From contig NZ_WITC01000099.1 of assembly GCF_009601505.1 (NCBI RefSeq), positions 40,970 through 104,969 of the forward strand: a stretch of DNA of 64,000 nucleotides, given 5' to 3'. Position numbers and translations under genes: made by a program. The DNA comes from Sinorhizobium terangae. GTDB taxonomy: Bacteria; Pseudomonadota; Alphaproteobacteria; Rhizobiales; Rhizobiaceae. The notes beneath the pieces were generated by a model that saw nothing but the letters and a program-made list of their open reading frames with translations, did no database searches and was not told the DNA's origin. Below, piece after piece: positions 9,884 through 16,748 of the stretch; position 1 is the stretch's first letter, and each line of letters starts with the position of its first letter.

Positions 9884-11002
9884 TCAGCCGCCCGTTGCCA
9901 GTGCCGCATCGACGGCGATACCTGGCCTGACCTTGCCGACGCCATCGGTGATCACCCGTTCGCCCTCCTTGAGGCCCTTGGCGATCACCGCCTGGCCGCG
10001 AGCGGTCCGCTGGACGTCGACACGGCGAAGCTCGACCTTCGAGTCGTCCCCGACCACCATGACGAAGGCGCCTTGCTGGTCGCGCTGGATCGCCTGCTGG
10101 GGAACGGCGAGCACCTCCTGCTTGTCGGTCGCTTCGAGCGTCACGCGCACCAGCGTGCCGTCGAGCAGGAGGGCGTCGGGATTCGGAAACTCGGCCCTGA
10201 CCGTGATCGTGTCGGTGCCCGCAGCGACATTGCTGGAGACGAAGTTGATCGTGCCCTTCTTTGGATAGGTGGTGCCGTCCGGCAGCAGAAGCTCGACATT
10301 GGCATCGCGGCCGACTTCGCCTCTCAGCGCGCGCTGGCGATATTCGAGAAAGATGGCGGTCGAGACCGGGAATTCGACATTGATCGGATCGAGCCGCGTC
10401 AATGTTACCAGCGCGCCGGAATCCGGACCGACCAGCGCCCCGACATCGACGCTGGTAAGGCCGAGGACGCCGTCGAAGGGCGCGACGATCCGGGTATAGG
10501 AAAGATTGAGCTCGGCCGCCTGCTTGCTGCCGGTGAGGCGGACGATATCGGCCTCGGCCTTCTTCACCTGCGCATTGGCGGTATCGACCGTTGCCTGTGC
10601 GACCGTGTTGCTGGAGATTAGCCGCTGCGCGCGGTCGCGCTCGAGGACGGCGAGGTCGCGGGCTGCCTCGGCGGCCTCGATCGAGCCCTGGATCTCCTGG
10701 ACGGCAGCCCGATAGGTGCCGTCCTCGACCTCATAGAGCAAGGTGCCGGCGGTGACCTTATCGCCTTCGGTGAAGTTGACTTTCTCCAGGAAGCCGGAAA
10801 CGCGGGCGCGAATATCGACCCTCTGGATCGCCACCACCTTGCCGGTGAAATCCGCGCTTTCGCGCAGATCCATGATCGCGGCTGGCGCGACCACGACGGC
10901 GGGCGCCGGTGCCTGTGCCTGCTGAGCGAAGGCCGTCTGCGATGGAATTGCGACAAGCAAGCCCGCTGAAAGGGCGGCAGCCAGGATCCTCGAACCACGC
11001 AT
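9884..11002 (-). CDS. RND efflux periplasmic adaptor (membrane fusion protein)
   Basis: The 372-residue protein starts with a signal peptide (MRGSRILAAALSAGLLVAI, cleavage probably near QTAFAQQ). It then shows the biotinyl-lipoyl half-motifs (VDIRARVSGFLEKVNF and LSYTRIVAPFDGVLGL), a coiled-coil hairpin rich in Ala/Glu between them, and a beta-barrel/membrane-proximal domain. It bridges the RND pump to an outer-membrane channel. There is no lipobox Cys, so it is likely soluble periplasmic or anchored by the signal segment. AGGAGG lies 7 bases before the ATG. First gene of the two-gene efflux operon. Confidence 0.92.
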   Translation of the reverse strand: MRGSRILAAALSAGLLVAIPSQTAFAQQAQAPAPAVVVAPAAIMDLRESADFTGKVVAIQRVDIRARVSGFLEKVNFTEGDKVTAGTLLYEVEDGTYRAAVQEIQGSIEAAEAARDLAVLERDRAQRLISSNTVAQATVDTANAQVKKAEADIVRLTGSKQAAELNLSYTRIVAPFDGVLGLTSVDVGALVGPDSGALVTLTRLDPINVEFPVSTAIFLEYRQRALRGEVGRDANVELLLPDGTTYPKKGTINFVSSNVAAGTDTITVRAEFPNPDALLLDGTLVRVTLEATDKQEVLAVPQQAIQRDQQGAFVMVVGDDSKVELRRVDVQRTARGQAVIAKGLKEGERVITDGVGKVRPGIAVDAALATGG

Positions 11003-11090
11003 GCAACGTCCTCCTATGAACGAAACAGCTTTGAGGCGGCCCTTATTCTCCGCTGGAATATTGAAACCAGAGCATCTTCACCGTGGCAAG

Positions 11091-12248
11091 TCACGCAACT
11101 TCAGATTGATCGCTTGTCGACAGATTAGTTGCGTCCGGAGTCGAGGCGTCTCGCCGGGCCGAGCCCATCCAGGCGACGACGAGATCATAGAAGACGCCGA
11201 GCACGATCGGGCCGAGGAATAGGCCGATCAGCCCATAGGAGAGTGTGCCGCCGATGACGCCGGCGAGAATGACGAGCATCGGCGTCTTCAGCCCGCGGGC
11301 GACCAGCATCGGCTTCAACACGTTGTCGATCAGCCCGATCAGCGCGAGGATCAGCGTCAGGCCGAGGGCGGCGCGGGTCTCCATAGACATCCACGCCCAG
11401 ATGACGACCGGCAGGAGCACCGGGGCCGGGCCGATCTGGATGATGCAGAAGATGAGCACTGCGAAGGCGAGCACGCTCGCCCCAGGAATATCGAAGAGCG
11501 AGAAGGCGAGCCCGGCAAGCAGCGCCTGCAGCAAGGCCACGCCGATCACGCCGCGTGCGACATTGCGGATCGTCGCGCCGGCGAGATCGACGAAGCCGGC
11601 GCCGCGGTCGCCGGCGACCCGACGGGCGAAAATTTTCAGTCCTTCGCCGAGCCGCGGACCGGGGCGGAAGAGAAAGCCGGCGATGATGACCGAAACGATA
11701 AAGCCAATGAGGTCGACGCCGATGCGTGCGATCTTGCCAATTACCGTGCCGCCCGCCTGCAGCAGCGACGGCGCAAGACGCTGCAGCGTCGCTTCAAGAT
11801 TGCCGGAGGCCTGGGTCCAGGCGGTGTGAAGCCATTCGCCGATCAGCGGCCAGTCGCGCACGGCATCCGGCGGCGCCGGCACCGCAAGTGTACCTGCCGC
11901 CAGCTTTCCGAGAAGCGCCTGTACGGCTTCGGCGAAGCTCAGCGCGATCGCCGCCAGCGGGCCGGCGATCACCATGAGCGCGAGGAGCGTGATTGCCGCC
12001 GCCGCAAGGCGCGGCCGACCGCCGAAGAGGGCGGTCAGCGCCTTGAAAAGCGGATAGAGCGCAACCGCGAGAATACCGGCCCAGACGGCGATGATCGCGA
12101 AGGGGGCGACGAGGGTCAGCGACAAGTAGGCGAAAAGCGCAAGCACCCCGAGCCGCAGGAATTCGGTGACCCGAGGCTCGATCGACGCCGGGCTGGCCGA
12201 GCCGCTTGCGCCGGCTTCCGCCTTGACCGGAGCTTGCACATCATCCAT
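11091..12248 (-). CDS. AI-2E family transporter (YdiK/TqsA/PerM-like permease)
   Basis: The 385-residue protein has about eight hydrophobic segments and the family's C-terminal block (PVLLPVVIWAWMS, GLIDNVLKPMLVARG, GLIGLFLGPIVLGVFYDLV). The DNVLKP and GLFLGP signatures are diagnostic. Known family members export autoinducer-2 or act as Na+/H+ antiporters; which applies is unknown. The chosen ATG at 12248 has GGGGAAG 6 bases upstream; upstream of it the frame runs into a RIME-like repeat and is not protein-like. Monocistronic by spacing. Confidence 0.85.
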   Translation of the reverse strand: MDDVQAPVKAEAGASGSASPASIEPRVTEFLRLGVLALFAYLSLTLVAPFAIIAVWAGILAVALYPLFKALTALFGGRPRLAAAAITLLALMVIAGPLAAIALSFAEAVQALLGKLAAGTLAVPAPPDAVRDWPLIGEWLHTAWTQASGNLEATLQRLAPSLLQAGGTVIGKIARIGVDLIGFIVSVIIAGFLFRPGPRLGEGLKIFARRVAGDRGAGFVDLAGATIRNVARGVIGVALLQALLAGLAFSLFDIPGASVLAFAVLIFCIIQIGPAPVLLPVVIWAWMSMETRAALGLTLILALIGLIDNVLKPMLVARGLKTPMLVILAGVIGGTLSYGLIGLFLGPIVLGVFYDLVVAWMGSARRDASTPDATNLSTSDQSEVA

Positions 12249-12261
12249 GGCGACTTCCCCA

Positions 12262-12365
12262 CTGCATTTATCCTTAAATCGTACCCGATTTAAGGATAAA
12301 AACATGCAGTAATTCAAAGTGCTACAGCGTCCTTCGCACGTCTGATAAGACGCGCTGCGCCGTAG
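12262..12365. repeat. RIME-like repeat, copy 2
   Basis: Same two-palindrome layout as copy 1: CCTTAAATCG/CGATTTAAGG inside CTGCAT/ATGCAG, then GCTACAG with an inner ACGTCT/AGACGC hairpin. It starts 14 bases upstream of the AI-2E permease ATG, so it may lie in that gene's leader. Confidence 0.8.
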
Positions 12366-12440
12366 GGGCGAGAAACGCCCGCCGTCCGCGCGCCCCTGCA
12401 ACGGTCGGCAAGTCCGCGTGATCCAGCTCTTTGAAGCGAC

Positions 12441-12484
12441 GCAATTCCGGACGGAAAACCGTTGCACACTTTTCCTGGAATCGC
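12441..12484. repeat. Short AATTCC palindromic repeat, copy 1
   Basis: GCAATTCCGGACGGAAAACC followed by a spacer and CCTGGAATCGC forms an imperfect inverted repeat. Close copies follow ftsZ2 (25342-25385) and, inverted, ohr (55046-55090). Confidence 0.65.
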
Positions 12485-12615
12485 TCTGACTTCAGTTCAG
12501 GACCGGATCAGGCGGCGAGGGGAGTGTACAGCGAGGGTCGGGTGGCGGGAAGATGCGCCCGGACACGCGCCGTCCGGAAGGCGAGCTTCAATCGCCGGGG
12601 GCTACGGCGCGCCTT

Positions 12616-12722
12616 CTGCATGTTTCTTCAAATCGTCGCCGACTTAAAGATGAAATCATGCCGCAATTCAAAGTGCTACAAGCGCCCCTGGCGTGCGTCT
12701 GAAAAGACGCGCGGCGCTGTAG
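12616..12722. repeat. RIME-like repeat, copy 3
   Basis: Diverged copy with CTGCATG, AAATCGTCGCCGACTT and a second palindrome GCGTCT/AGACGC inside GCTACA/CTGTAG. Same orientation as copy 2, about 250 bases away. Confidence 0.75.
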
Positions 12723-12818
12723 TGGGGCGCGCAACGCTCATTTAAGCAGTTTGAATTTCTGGATCGATTGGCCCGGCCGGAGCGAAGGCGAACTCCCTTC
12801 CCCGGCACGGATTTTCCG

Positions 12819-13055
12819 CTATCGGGCGCGGGCGACCTTCTTCGGTCCCGGCAGCAGGCCCTCGCGCTGGAGCTTCTTGCGGGCCAGCTTGCGGGTACGG
12901 CGAACGGCTTCCGCCTTTTCGCGCGCACGCTTTTCGGACGGCTTTTCGTAGGCGCTACGCGCCTTCATTTCGCGGAAAACGCCTTCGCGCTGCATCTTCT
13001 TCTTCAAAACGCGAAGGGCTTGCTCGATATTGTTATCCCTGACGAGTACTTGCAA
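12819..13055 (-). CDS. rpsU: 30S ribosomal protein S21
   Basis: The 78-residue basic protein starts [20 protein letters not shown] and contains the S21 signature [14 protein letters not shown], so identity is secure. It binds the small ribosomal subunit near the anti-Shine-Dalgarno region. The start codon is TTG (complement of CAA at 13053-13055), with an AAGGA ribosome site 6 bases before it. The tail [12 protein letters not shown] is somewhat longer than many S21 proteins. It follows a cold-shock gene on the same strand, a common rhizobial pairing. Confidence 0.95.
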   Translation of the reverse strand: MQVLVRDNNIEQALRVLKKKMQREGVFREMKARSAYEKPSEKRAREKAEAVRRTRKLARKKLQREGLLPGPKKVARAR

Positions 13056-13204
13056 AGTCTGTCCTTCCTTTCAACGGCAGGTGCCGTGTTACGCGTTGCT
13101 CGAATGCGGTTTCGTCTGACGCGGAGAGGGGGCTCCCCGGTTCAAAATCCCGGACGGCACACCGCCTGGCGTCACCCGGAAAACGATTGGCTCAAGTGAT
13201 TGTT

Positions 13205-13492
13205 TCACTTGGCTCCCTTTGTGCTCAACGGTTTGAGCCATGGTTTGCCGCTCACCGTCGCCGCCCCGTCGTCGTGGCGAACCGGCAAGTCCGTTTCGGA
13301 GGCATCGATGTCGCTCTCGAAGATGCGTCGGTCGAAGTTCTCGGTGCCGAAGCGGATGCGATACTGCGGCTCGCCGTATTCGGCCGCCGGTAGGGTTCCG
13401 ACGATGCGGCATTTTCTATCGTCGCTTGCCGTCCGGGTGAGGTCGGCTCTGAGTACGACCGTGTCGCCAACACTGTAGCTGTTGCGGCTCAT
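13205..13492 (-). CDS. Small conserved-looking protein of unknown function
   Basis: The 95-residue product starts MSRNSYSVGDTVVLRADLTR and has an alternating polar/hydrophobic beta-strand pattern (YRIRFGTENFDRRIFESDID) suggestive of a small beta-barrel, but I do not recognise a family. The ATG at 13492 is preferred because AAAGGAG sits 6 bases upstream; another in-frame ATG at 13498 would be directly against it. A terminator of the cold-shock gene lies between this gene and cspA, so it probably has its own promoter. It lies between cspA and rpsU, so a link with cold response or translation is possible by position only. Confidence 0.65.
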   Translation of the reverse strand: MSRNSYSVGDTVVLRADLTRTASDDRKCRIVGTLPAAEYGEPQYRIRFGTENFDRRIFESDIDASETDLPVRHDDGAATVSGKPWLKPLSTKGAK

Positions 13493-13525
13493 CGCCATCT
13501 CCTTTGCCGAGACCTTCCGGAGGCA

Positions 13526-13554
13526 AAACAAAAAGGCCGGGCATTACCCCGACC
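13526..13554 (-). terminator. Rho-independent terminator downstream of the cold-shock gene
   Basis: On the minus strand GGTCGGG, a six-base loop and CCCGGCC are followed by TTTTTGTTTT. Stem at 13535-13541/13548-13554 with one G-T pair. It ends transcripts from cspA. Confidence 0.75.
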
Positions 13555-13560
13555 TCTTCC

Positions 13561-13616
13561 TGTCATTCGCTTGGCGCTGCTGCCAGTACATCCGTGGTCA
13601 GCGGCGGCGAATGACA
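13561..13616. repeat. Inverted repeat just downstream of cspA, part of a segment duplicated at 16.0 kb
   Basis: TGTCATTCGC (13561-13570) pairs with GCGAATGACA (13607-13616). Together with the terminator it belongs to an about 88-bp segment (13521-13609) that recurs with about 80 percent identity at 16011-16097. Confidence 0.6.
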
Positions 13617-13618
13617 AA

Positions 13619-13828
13619 TTACGCAGCGCGCAGATTGTCCGCCGAGCTCTTGCCCGACTTGTTGTCGCGCACGATGTCGTAGCTGACCTTCTGGCCCTCG
13701 ACGAGCGAGCGCATTCCGGCGCGTTCAACCGCGGAAACGTGCACGAACACATCCGTCGTGCCATCGTCGGGCTGGATGAAACCAAAACCCTTGGTGCTGT
13801 TGAACCATTTTACGGTGCCTGAATTCAT
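13619..13828 (-). CDS. cspA: Cold-shock protein, CspA family
   Basis: The 69-residue protein is a single cold-shock domain: [20 protein letters not shown] with RNP1-type KGFGFI and RNP2-type VFVHVSAVE. It binds single-stranded RNA/DNA and acts as an RNA chaperone. Start is supported by GAAAGGAAATCGTT before the ATG. The gene-free AT-richer region upstream (13829-14132) would be the promoter and long leader. Rhizobia have several csp paralogues, so the exact number of this one is not assigned. Confidence 0.93.
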   Translation of the reverse strand: MNSGTVKWFNSTKGFGFIQPDDGTTDVFVHVSAVERAGMRSLVEGQKVSYDIVRDNKSGKSSADNLRAA

Positions 13829-14132
13829 AACGATTTCCTTTCAATCGTTGGAGTTTCCGGACGAATATTCATCCGATTTGATCGATATTTGAGAGGAAAT
13901 CTGTCGAGCGCGTCGGCGCTGAGGCAAAGGTCACAAGCAATGTTCGACGGGTCATATATAGACGTTATTAGCGGATATGCAATGGACGGGCGGAAATTAA
14001 TCGGGAAAGCAGGTTTTGGGTGACGCGGAAATACGATCGAGCCCGATGGGAACCCAAGATAATATTTCCGAGGACCATCGACACGCTGGCCGGCGTGTGC
14101 AGGCAGCGGTTTGGGAGCGGGGTGCAAACGAG
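13829..14132. other. Leader and promoter region of cspA
   Basis: About 300 bases of lower G+C lie between the cold-shock ATG and the end of the LysR gene. Long structured leaders are usual for cold-shock genes; I see no strong -10/-35 pair or separate gene here. Confidence 0.4.
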
Positions 14133-15035
14133 CTAACCGGGCCGCCCGAGCACGTCGAGGAGCCAGACGAGACCGGTGTCCATCAACGCCGCCTTCGGCA
14201 CAACCGCCTGGACGCTGGGGCTGCCGAGGCCCAGCGGCAGCTTTGTGGTGGCGACGGCGAAGCGCTCCGCATGCATCGCGACGAAGCGCTTCGGCAGAAA
14301 GCAGATCAGCTGCGTCTTGCTGACGAGATCGAGCGCCAGCAAAAAATTCGGCACGGCCAGGGCTACGCGGCGAGAGAGGCCGCGGCTTTCGAGCAGCTCG
14401 TCGACAATGCCCCGGGGGTCGCCTCTGGGGGCGACAAGCAGATGCTGCATGCGGCAATAGTTCTCGAGCGTCGGGTTTTCGAGGAAGGGATGGCCGCTCC
14501 GCGCTGCGACGACGAACTCTTCCTCGTAAAGCGGTTGCGCGGTGAAGCGGGCCGGCAGCTCGTAAAAAGGGGCGATCGCCACATCGATCAGCCGCCCATC
14601 GAGATCGGAAAGCGCCGTCTCCATTTGCATGTGACGCACGACGAGATCGATGCCCGGCGCGTTGCGGGCGATCTCGTCGAGCAGCGGCGGCAGGAAAACC
14701 GAGAAGCCATCGGCCGTGCCGATCGTGAAACGGCGACGGGCGCGCGCTGGATCGAAGGGCTCGGCCGTGGAGATGACGCTTCTCACCCGCGCGAGAATAT
14801 CGGCTATCGGCGTCGCCAGTTCCTTGGCGCGATCGGTCGGCACTACGCCCTTCGGAGTCTTCAGGAAGAGCGGATCATTGAGCAGCCGCCGCAAGCGGCC
14901 GAGACCGTGGCTGACGGCCGAGGCGGAGAGGTTCAGCCTTTCGGCGGCGCGGCCGACATTCCCCTCGTCAAGCACTGTTTCGAAGAGCACCAGCAGGTTG
15001 AGGTCGGCGCGCGACAGGTCGATTTCATTCAGCAT
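14133..15035 (-). CDS. LysR-type transcriptional regulator
   Basis: The 300-residue protein has the N-terminal winged HTH (LNLLVLFETVLDEGNVGRAA, then LNLSASAVSHGLGRLRRLL) and a C-terminal substrate-binding domain from about residue 90. The DLNLLVLFE/SAVSHGLGRLR pattern resembles the NodD/NahR-like branch of LysR proteins. It diverges from the DUF924 gene; its start codon lies inside a perfect palindrome (15028-15044), so autoregulation is likely. Inducer unknown. Confidence 0.9.
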   Translation of the reverse strand: MLNEIDLSRADLNLLVLFETVLDEGNVGRAAERLNLSASAVSHGLGRLRRLLNDPLFLKTPKGVVPTDRAKELATPIADILARVRSVISTAEPFDPARARRRFTIGTADGFSVFLPPLLDEIARNAPGIDLVVRHMQMETALSDLDGRLIDVAIAPFYELPARFTAQPLYEEEFVVAARSGHPFLENPTLENYCRMQHLLVAPRGDPRGIVDELLESRGLSRRVALAVPNFLLALDLVSKTQLICFLPKRFVAMHAERFAVATTKLPLGLGSPSVQAVVPKAALMDTGLVWLLDVLGRPG

Positions 15036-15063
15036 AATGCTGAAATCATATCACTTCATTCAG
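15028..15063. promoter_or_regulatory. Putative LysR operator overlapping the regulator's start codon
   Basis: TTCAGCAT-A-ATGCTGAA is a perfect 17-base palindrome at 15028-15044, covering the LysR ATG, and a further TTCAG half site occurs at 15059-15063. Position in the divergent gap suggests control of both genes. Confidence 0.5.
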
Positions 15064-15126
15064 TATCCACAAAGTCGTAGGTCTTCGGGGAGGCCCCTGC
15101 GGTCTCCCAACCAACTGGAGGACGAA

Positions 15127-15807
15127 ATGAGCGACTTCATCGGGTATATCGAAAGCTTGGCGCTCTGCAGCTTGCAGCCAGCGGAGGGGCAGGGCCAACC
15201 ACCGGCGCGTTCCGATGCGGCCGTCAACGCGCGGCTGCGCGAAGCGCTCACCGGCGAGGCGCTTGTCGGCGAGGACAAGGCGGCGGCGGTCATCAACTTC
15301 TGGCGCGACGCGGGACCGACACGTTGGTTTGCAAAGGAGCCGGAGTTCGACCGCGCCTTTCGCGAGCGCTTCCTCGCGAGCCACGAGGCGGCGGCCCGCG
15401 GTGAATTCTTGAATTGGACGGTTTCGCCGGAGAAGGCGCTTGCGCTCCTTCTTCTCCTCGATCAATTCCCCCGCAACGCCTTTCGCGGCACGCCGCGCAT
15501 GTATGAGACCGACGCCCTGGCGCTCGGCATCGCACGCGCCGCCGTGGACGCGGGTTACGATCTCAAGGGACCGGCCGACCTGCAGCTCTTCTTCTATCTT
15601 CCGTTCGGCCATTCGGAAGAGCTTGCCGACCAGGAGCGCTCCGTCGAACTTGCCCGCCGTCTCGGGGAGCCGAGCCTTTCCCACGCCATAGGCCACCGCG
15701 ATATCGTCCGCCGCTTCGGCCGCTTCCCGCACCGGAACGGGATTCTCGGGCGGACGATGACGGAAGAGGAGCAACGGTTTCTCGACGCGGGTGGGTTTGC
15801 GGGGTGA
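15127..15807 (+). CDS. DUF924 family protein
   Basis: The 226-residue protein carries the DUF924 core: INFWRDAGPTRWFAKEPEFD, FRERFLASHEAAARGE, LALLLLLDQFPRNAFRGTPRMYETD, then a TPR-like helical C-terminal half. The family is of unknown function. The N-terminal 50 residues before INFW are an extension relative to a minimal DUF924 protein. Start at 15127 has GGAGGACGAA just before it. Divergent from the LysR gene, hence its probable target. Confidence 0.85.
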   Translation: MSDFIGYIESLALCSLQPAEGQGQPPARSDAAVNARLREALTGEALVGEDKAAAVINFWRDAGPTRWFAKEPEFDRAFRERFLASHEAAARGEFLNWTVSPEKALALLLLLDQFPRNAFRGTPRMYETDALALGIARAAVDAGYDLKGPADLQLFFYLPFGHSEELADQERSVELARRLGEPSLSHAIGHRDIVRRFGRFPHRNGILGRTMTEEEQRFLDAGGFAG

Positions 15808-15831
15808 GAGGGGGCGACGAGCGGACCCCTC

Positions 15832-15935
15832 CTGCATGTTTCCTTAAGTCGTAGCCGATTTAAGGATAAAAACGTGCAGCAATCCAAAGTGCTACAGCGT
15901 CCTTTGCGCGTCTGATAAGACGCGCGGCGCTGTAG
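15832..15935. repeat. RIME-like repeat, copy 4
   Basis: CTGCATGTTTCCTTAAGTCG and CGATTTAAGG form the first palindrome; GCTACAG, GCGCGTCT/AGACGCGC and CTGTAG form the second. It lies 24 bases after the DUF924 stop codon. Confidence 0.8.
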
Positions 15936-16013
15936 TACAGGCCGAATCTCCTCCGACGACGTGAGCTTCGATGTCGTTGTTTTCAACGCAGCGAGCTACC
16001 GCATCTGAGGCAA

Positions 16014-16040
16014 GAAACAAAAATCCTCGGGTTACCCCGA
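16014..16040 (-). terminator. Terminator-like hairpin downstream of the NUDIX gene
   Basis: On the minus strand TCGGG-GTAA-CCCGA is followed by GGATTTTTGTTT. It is the second copy of the terminator segment found after cspA, with a shorter stem. Confidence 0.5.
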
Positions 16041-16109
16041 CTTCTTCCTGTCATTCGCTTGGCGCCGCTGCCTGTCCATCCGCAGTCAGCGGCGGCGTAT
16101 GCTCCCCGA

Positions 16110-16505
16110 TCAGCTCCCGGTAATGCGGAAAGATGTGATCCGCGGTGAGCGGGGCGAGCGCCACGCCGTCAATGTCGAACGGCGAAACCCATTCACTTCC
16201 TCGATTTCGGCCGCGGGGTGAAAGTGAAGCTGCTCCGTCCTAACGAGGAAGACATCCGCATGGACGCGGTGTCCCGGTTCATTGGAGGATTCGGCGCTGA
16301 AAGCACCCAGGACCTCGAAGGACGCGGGCTCGACGTCAAGGTCGATCTCTTCCCTGAGCTCCCGCGCCAAGGCCGCATCCGGCATTTCACCGAGGCCGAT
16401 CTTTCCGCCCGGCTGCATGAAGGCGCTCGCCCCGCGCTTGCGCATGAGGAGCGTTTGCCCGTCGGGGCGGATCAGGAGGGCAGCGGCGATGTGGATGGTG
16501 GTCAA
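16110..16505 (-). CDS. NUDIX hydrolase with frameshifted C-terminus
   Basis: The readable 131 residues start MTTIHIAAALLI and contain the NUDIX box as GKIGLGE, seven residues, then RELREEIDLD (the usual Gly is Asp). NUDIX enzymes hydrolyse nucleoside diphosphates linked to other groups, using Mg2+ bound by the EE pair. After EIEEV the frame becomes unlike protein (NGFRRSTLTAWRSP); the next frame instead reads EWVSPFDIDGVALAPLTADH and ends at 16051. One missing base near 16194 explains it, so the original gene was probably 16051-16505. Real lesion or sequencing error cannot be told apart here. Confidence 0.75.
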   Translation of the reverse strand: MTTIHIAAALLIRPDGQTLLMRKRGASAFMQPGGKIGLGEMPDAALARELREEIDLDVEPASFEVLGAFSAESSNEPGHRVHADVFLVRTEQLHFHPAAEIEEVNGFRRSTLTAWRSPRSPRITSFRITGS

Positions 16506-16748
16506 GTTGATTGCCTTGCTTTGCGGCGGCGGAGCGCTGAATCACAGATGGGACAATAGGGTTGGCGTTAAGCGAGACCAACTGCACTGGGGGCCCAAGG
16601 GGCGAGGGCGTCGCGTTTGCCGCGGCGGCAAGCAGTGATCGAATTCAAATCGTTGTTAAGCGTCTTGATCGGATTCTACCTATGGTGGAGAATTCGATTC
16701 TGCTGCTATAACTCGCTGCACGAGAATCAGTTTAATTAGGATTGAGCG

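Larger units (their letters stand above)
12249..12818. other. Repeat-rich gap between the AI-2E permease gene and rpsU
   Basis: About 570 bases without a convincing gene. They hold two RIME-like elements (12262-12365 and 12616-12722) and one short AATTCC palindrome (12441-12484). The rest shows no motif I can name. Confidence 0.6.

Noticed and set aside
13125..13165. tRNA-like T-arm CCGGTTCAAAATCCCGG
   Set aside because: No matching acceptor, D or anticodon stems can be folded around it.
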